Assembly (NCBI RefSeq): GCF_026965555.1
Contig: NZ_CP114040.1
Coordinates: forward strand, 9,832,001-9,896,000
Direction of reading: 5' to 3'
Source of the DNA: Nannocystis punicea
Lineage (GTDB): Bacteria > Myxococcota_A > Polyangia > Nannocystales > Nannocystaceae
DNA: 64,000 nt
Shown: piece after piece, positions 60,851 through 64,000 of the stretch
Layout: every line of letters begins with the position of its first letter
How positions within the stretch are numbered: the first letter of the stretch is position 1
Made by a program: the position numbers and the translations under genes
Notes under the pieces: model-generated
What the model was told of the DNA's origin: nothing
Seen by the model: the letters and a program-made list of their open reading frames with translations, nothing else
Databases searched by the model: none

Positions 60851-61369
60851 ATGCGCAAGCACCCCTCTCGCATTTTCGCGGCCGTTGCGGCGGCCGGCCT
60901 CATGGCCTCCCTGAGCGCCTGCCAGGTGAAGCCCGGCGAATACCGGATCTACAAGATCACGTCCCTGCCCGTGCAGATGGGCGCCGACTGTGGCGTGAAC
61001 CCCGATCCGCGTGACTCGACGACCTTCTTCGGCGCTCAGTCGATCCAGATCTTCGCCACCGACGCCGACGATTTCTTCCTCGAGTACGGGGACGCGGTGC
61101 TGATCGGCTCGCGCTCGGGCACCGATTACACCTTCGAGGGCGACTCGGTCCAGGTCGACGACCCGATCGACGGCACCACCGTCACCCAGACGCGCTCGGT
61201 CGACGTCGCCATCGAGATCAAGGGCTACAAGATCACCGGCCAGGTCGTCGACTTCACCTCGACGACCTGCGGCGGCAACTGCGACGGCATCCCCACCACG
61301 CAGTGCACGATCACCGGCTCGTTCTTCGGCACCGAGATCAAGGACGTCGAGCTCGAGCGCGGCGTCTGA
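60851..61369 (+). CDS. Small lipoprotein of unknown function
   Basis: A 172-residue protein from ATG 60851 (TAGGA 8 nt upstream favours it over ATG 60842). The signal MRKHPSRIFAAVAAAGLMAS ends in the lipobox LSAC. The mature domain is beta-rich (YRIYKITSLPVQMGADCGVN, DFFLEYGDAVLIGSRSGTDY), with four cysteines near the C-terminus in TSTTCGGNCDGIPTTQCTI. No family is recognised; this type is common among myxobacterial surface lipoproteins. Confidence 0.72.
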   Translation: MRKHPSRIFAAVAAAGLMASLSACQVKPGEYRIYKITSLPVQMGADCGVNPDPRDSTTFFGAQSIQIFATDADDFFLEYGDAVLIGSRSGTDYTFEGDSVQVDDPIDGTTVTQTRSVDVAIEIKGYKITGQVVDFTSTTCGGNCDGIPTTQCTITGSFFGTEIKDVELERGV

Positions 61370-61381
61370 GCCTCCCCCCGC

Positions 61382-63217
61382 TCAGTACAGACCGTGCAGC
61401 GGCCCGCCAGGGGCCGCCCATTCGAGGACTCGGCGGGTCACCGCCGGGTCCTCGATCAATTGCGGCGCGTGATGCGGCTTGCGGCGCGCGTCGATCACCA
61501 GCGCGCCCTCGCAGCCCCAGTGCTTGTGCACCGTCCGCGCCGCGACCCCCTCGATGTCGACCGCGGGGTTCATGCGGGTGAACGTCGCCCACAGGAAGTT
61601 GTTGAGCGTGCGCGCCGCGAACTCGCTGTCGTCGACCAGCACCACCAGCGGGAAGCGATTGATCGCGTCGCCGCCGGCGAATGCGGCGCAGAACCGCTGC
61701 AGCGCGCCGTCGCCGGCCTCCACGCACGCCGGGCTCGTCACCGCCAGCACCCCCGGCATGCACACGCGCGGGTCCGAGAAGCCGCCCGGCAGCCGGAGGT
61801 CGGCCGGGACCTCGATCGGCAGCGAGCGCCGCGGCGCACCGACCGCCGCGATCACCACCTTGCTGCCGACGTTGAGCCCGCCGCCCGAGTAGTCGAGCGT
61901 GTCGATGGTCGTCTCGGTGTGGAAGTGCAGGTCGCGGCGCCAGTCGACGCGCTCCAGGACATGTCCGAAGAAACCTGTCACATCGTGCAGGTCGAGGTTC
62001 GGCGCGTCGTCGGCGGCGGCGATCATCAGCACCTTGGCCAGCGACATCTGGCCCTGGCCGAGGATCGCGCTGGCCTGGGTCAGCAGCTCGGCCGGGCGCT
62101 CGCGGGGGGCGTAGGGCGTGTAGCGCTCGCTGCCGAGGGCCAGCAGCAGCGGGTGGACGCCGGCCGCGTCGACCGCGTGCACCGCGTGCACTCCGGGGAT
62201 CACGGCCGGGATCGCCGGCCCCGTGATCTCGTGGATGATCGCCCCGAACTGGGTGTCCTCCTGCGGCGGCCGGCCGACCACCGTGAACGGCCAGATCGCG
62301 TCGGCGCGGGCGTACACCTTCTCTACGCGCAGCACCGGGAAGTCGTGGGTCAAGCTGTAGTAGCCGAGGTGGTCGCCGAACGGCCCCTCGGGCAGGCGCA
62401 GCTCGGGGTCGACCGTGCCGCAGAGGACGAAGTCGGCCTCGCCGGCGAACGGCAGCTCACCTGGCCTTTGGACCATCCGCACCCGCCGCCCGGCCAGCGC
62501 GCCGGCGAACGCCAGCTCCGGCAGCCCCTCGGGCAGGGGCATCACCGCGGCCAGAGTCATCGCCGGCGGGCCGCCGACGAAGATGTTGACGCGCAGCGGC
62601 TCGCCCTTGCGGATCGCCGCCGCGTGGTGGACCCCGATCCCGCGGTGGATCTGGTAGTGCAGCCCGATCTGGCGGTCCTGCGCGTAGCGGTTGCCGGCCA
62701 GCTGCACGCGGTACATCCCGAGGTTGCTCTTCATCCACCCGGGCCGCTCGGGGTCCTCGCTGTACACCTGCGGCAGGGTGATGAACGGCCCGCCGTCGAG
62801 CGGCCACGACACCTGCTGCGGGAGGTCGGAGACCCGGATCTCCCGCGCCATGACCGGACCCGAGCCGACGAACTTCGGCCGCGCGTGCCAGCCCGCGCGC
62901 AACAGGCCCGCGTAGCGCCACGGCCGGCGCATCACCGCCCCCGGGTCGCCGCGCAGGGCCACCAGCTGCTTCACGCGCGCCAGAGTGTCGCGGAACACGA
63001 ACCGCGTGCGCGCGGCCGTCCCGAACAGGTTGCTGACCATCGGGAAGGCGCTGCCCTTGACCCGCGTGAACAGCAGGGCCGGGCCGCCGGCCTCGTAGAC
63101 GCGGCGCTGGACCTCGGCCGCCTCGAGGTACGGGTCGACCTCGACGTCGACGCGCACGAGGTGGCCGTGCCGCTCGAGGTCGGCCACGCACTCGCGCAGC
63201 GATCGGTAAGCGCTCAT
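61382..63217 (-). CDS. UbiD-family decarboxylase
   Basis: A 611-residue (de)carboxylase using prenylated FMN made by a UbiX partner (not in the window). Features include the N-terminal RSLRECVADLERHGHLVRVD, FMN and metal region NLGMYRVQLAGNRYAQDRQI and HYQIHRGIGVHH, and the acid-base motif region LPEGPFGDHLGYYSLTHDFP. Family enzymes act on aromatic or alpha,beta-unsaturated acids, for example the menaquinone/ubiquinone precursor. Alone and flanked by lipoprotein genes; substrate unknown. Confidence 0.9.
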   Translation of the reverse strand: MSAYRSLRECVADLERHGHLVRVDVEVDPYLEAAEVQRRVYEAGGPALLFTRVKGSAFPMVSNLFGTAARTRFVFRDTLARVKQLVALRGDPGAVMRRPWRYAGLLRAGWHARPKFVGSGPVMAREIRVSDLPQQVSWPLDGGPFITLPQVYSEDPERPGWMKSNLGMYRVQLAGNRYAQDRQIGLHYQIHRGIGVHHAAAIRKGEPLRVNIFVGGPPAMTLAAVMPLPEGLPELAFAGALAGRRVRMVQRPGELPFAGEADFVLCGTVDPELRLPEGPFGDHLGYYSLTHDFPVLRVEKVYARADAIWPFTVVGRPPQEDTQFGAIIHEITGPAIPAVIPGVHAVHAVDAAGVHPLLLALGSERYTPYAPRERPAELLTQASAILGQGQMSLAKVLMIAAADDAPNLDLHDVTGFFGHVLERVDWRRDLHFHTETTIDTLDYSGGGLNVGSKVVIAAVGAPRRSLPIEVPADLRLPGGFSDPRVCMPGVLAVTSPACVEAGDGALQRFCAAFAGGDAINRFPLVVLVDDSEFAARTLNNFLWATFTRMNPAVDIEGVAARTVHKHWGCEGALVIDARRKPHHAPQLIEDPAVTRRVLEWAAPGGPLHGLY

Positions 63218-63240
63218 TCCGCCGTCGTGGCAGAGCCGGG

Positions 63241-63264
63241 GCGCCTGTCCTTCAGGACAGGCGC
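63241..63264. terminator. Perfect hairpin with dispersed palindrome core
   Basis: GCGCCTGTCC-TTCA-GGACAGGCGC, a 10-bp perfect stem with a 4-nt loop, in the gap between the Cys-rich gene end (63278) and the UbiD start (63217). It carries the full consensus of the dispersed palindrome family and probably terminates the Cys-rich gene. Confidence 0.65.
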
Positions 63265-63277
63265 CTCGGCGCTCGAA

Positions 63278-64000
63278 TCACATGCAGACCGAGCCGACCA
63301 GCGCGCCCATGTCGAGGTCGACGGCCGGGTCGGTGCACATCTTGCCCATGTCGCAGTCGGCGTCGGAGTTGCACTCGCCGCAGACGCCGAGCTTGAGCAG
63401 GCCCATGACGCTGGCCTCGCCGCAGAAGCCCGACATGCAGGCCTTGTTGCCGGCCGGGTTGCCGCCGTCGTCCTCGAGCGAGCAGCCGTTGTTGTTGGCG
63501 ATCGCGCCGTCGGCCACGCAGTCGAGCTTGCCCTTGAAGTTGGGCACGTCGTAGGTCGGGGTGCAGTTGGGCGCCGCCTGGTCGGTGCAGTCGGCGTTGA
63601 CCTTGCACTGGCCGCAGGTGGCGACGGTGATGATGCCGGGGACCTCGAGCAGGGTGCCGCAGATGCCGTTGTCGGCGTCGACGCAGACCGCGTCGCTCAT
63701 GCAGCCCTCGCCCGGGCCGCCGTTGTTGCAGGTGGCGCCGACGCCGGCGATCGGGTTCGGCACGGAGCAGCCGCCGGGGGCGCAGTCGGCGTCGGCGAGG
63801 CACTCGCCGCAGAAGCCGCCGAGGGCCGGGACGACGAAGCACTTCTCGGTGTCGCAGCCGCAGCCGGACGAGTCGGTGCACGGGCTGTTGATCGGCTGGT
63901 CCTCCATGTCCTGGCAGGCCGAGCCGGTGGTCACCGTGGTGGCGGTGGTGGTCGTCGTCGGCTGCTCCGGCTCGGTCGTGCCGGTCTCGGAGGCGCTGGC
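63278..64000 (-). CDS. Cys-rich secreted protein with Thr-rich stalk (5' end beyond window)
   Basis: The reading frame is open to position 64000, so the start is outside. The visible part begins ASASETGTTEPEQP, then a Thr-rich stalk, then a domain with regularly spaced Cys pairs (CGCDTEKCF, GFCGECLADADC, CGQCKVNADCTD, CGECNSDADC). The repeated C-G-x-C-x-(3-6)-DC pattern is the small-disulfide repeat common in myxobacterial exported proteins, often with the word CDxGxxC. It is probably a surface lipoprotein. No catalytic motif. Confidence 0.7.
   Translation of the reverse strand, partial: ASASETGTTEPEQPTTTTTATTVTTGSACQDMEDQPINSPCTDSSGCGCDTEKCFVVPALGGFCGECLADADCAPGGCSVPNPIAGVGATCNNGGPGEGCMSDAVCVDADNGICGTLLEVPGIITVATCGQCKVNADCTDQAAPNCTPTYDVPNFKGKLDCVADGAIANNNGCSLEDDGGNPAGNKACMSGFCGEASVMGLLKLGVCGECNSDADCDMGKMCTDPAVDLDMGALVGSVCM

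Noticed and set aside
1..64000. CRISPR arrays, tRNA and rRNA genes
   Set aside because: No regularly spaced direct repeats of CRISPR type and no recognisable tRNA or rRNA sequence were seen by eye. The 36519-36990 repeat has near-contiguous, degenerate units without spacers.

Overview
The window looks like part of a large, GC-rich myxobacterial chromosome, most likely from the Nannocystis / Nannocystineae side. This is an inference from content, not from a marker gene. The supporting signs are very high G+C coding sequence, an ECF-like sigma factor coupled to a membrane Ser/Thr kinase, several lipoproteins with long Thr-rich stalks (40724-41539, 59090-60706, 63278-end), a Cys-rich secreted protein, and a carboxylase-type acyl-CoA degradation cluster. 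No rRNA, tRNA or CRISPR array was seen.

Layout. (1) 1-2614, minus strand: an ECF-like sigma factor, Ser/Thr kinase and secreted small protein operon. (2) About 2.9-34.3 kb: an accessory region. It holds a YaaC-like gene and a very large Cap4-like nuclease/STAND NTPase gene (4926-13199) broken by two insertion sequences and two frameshifts. It also holds IS630, IS66 and phage-tail remnants, two lower-GC secreted proteins, a tightly coupled six-gene enzyme operon with a divergent epimerase (16933-24826), a two-gene CBASS-like system (membrane-anchored CD-NTase plus S-4TM effector, 25922-27957), an intact nSTAND3-type 1318-residue nuclease-NTPase (28543-32499) and a phospholipase-D-like protein (32950-34317). 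This is a defence island. (3) 34.9-47.1 kb: housekeeping or backbone genes. They include glutamine synthetase, a TerB-like protein, an orphan beta-class DNA methyltransferase, an NHL-repeat protein, a MATCAP/DUF1704 metallopeptidase, a YifB/ComM-type AAA ATPase, a roadblock protein and an SCP2 protein. An ~80-bp degenerate tandem repeat lies downstream of the 37054-37455 TerB gene and upstream of glnA. (4) 47.3-59.1 kb, plus strand: a catabolic operon resembling acyclic-terpene (Atu) or leucine/isovalerate (Liu) degradation. It encodes an SDR, both subunits of a biotin-dependent acyl-CoA carboxylase, two acyl-CoA dehydrogenases, an enoyl-CoA hydratase, a BKACE-type beta-keto acid cleavage enzyme and an acyl-CoA synthetase, with toxin-antitoxin debris in the middle. 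(5) 59.1-64 kb: lipoproteins, a GHL10-like glycoside hydrolase and a UbiD-family decarboxylase.

The main discoveries are as follows. The broken STAND gene is restored exactly in frame at both insertion sites when each IS and one 4-bp CTAG duplication are removed. The CBASS-like pair has an unusual N-terminally membrane-tethered nucleotidyltransferase. The enzyme operon at 17953-24826 has no pathway I recognise. A family of short palindromes (consensus CMTGYCC-N4-GGRCAKG) is scattered through intergenic DNA and inside coding sequences from about 20 kb onward. A textbook G GGA AAA slippery heptamer lies exactly where two frames of one secreted-protein gene meet at 16283-16289.
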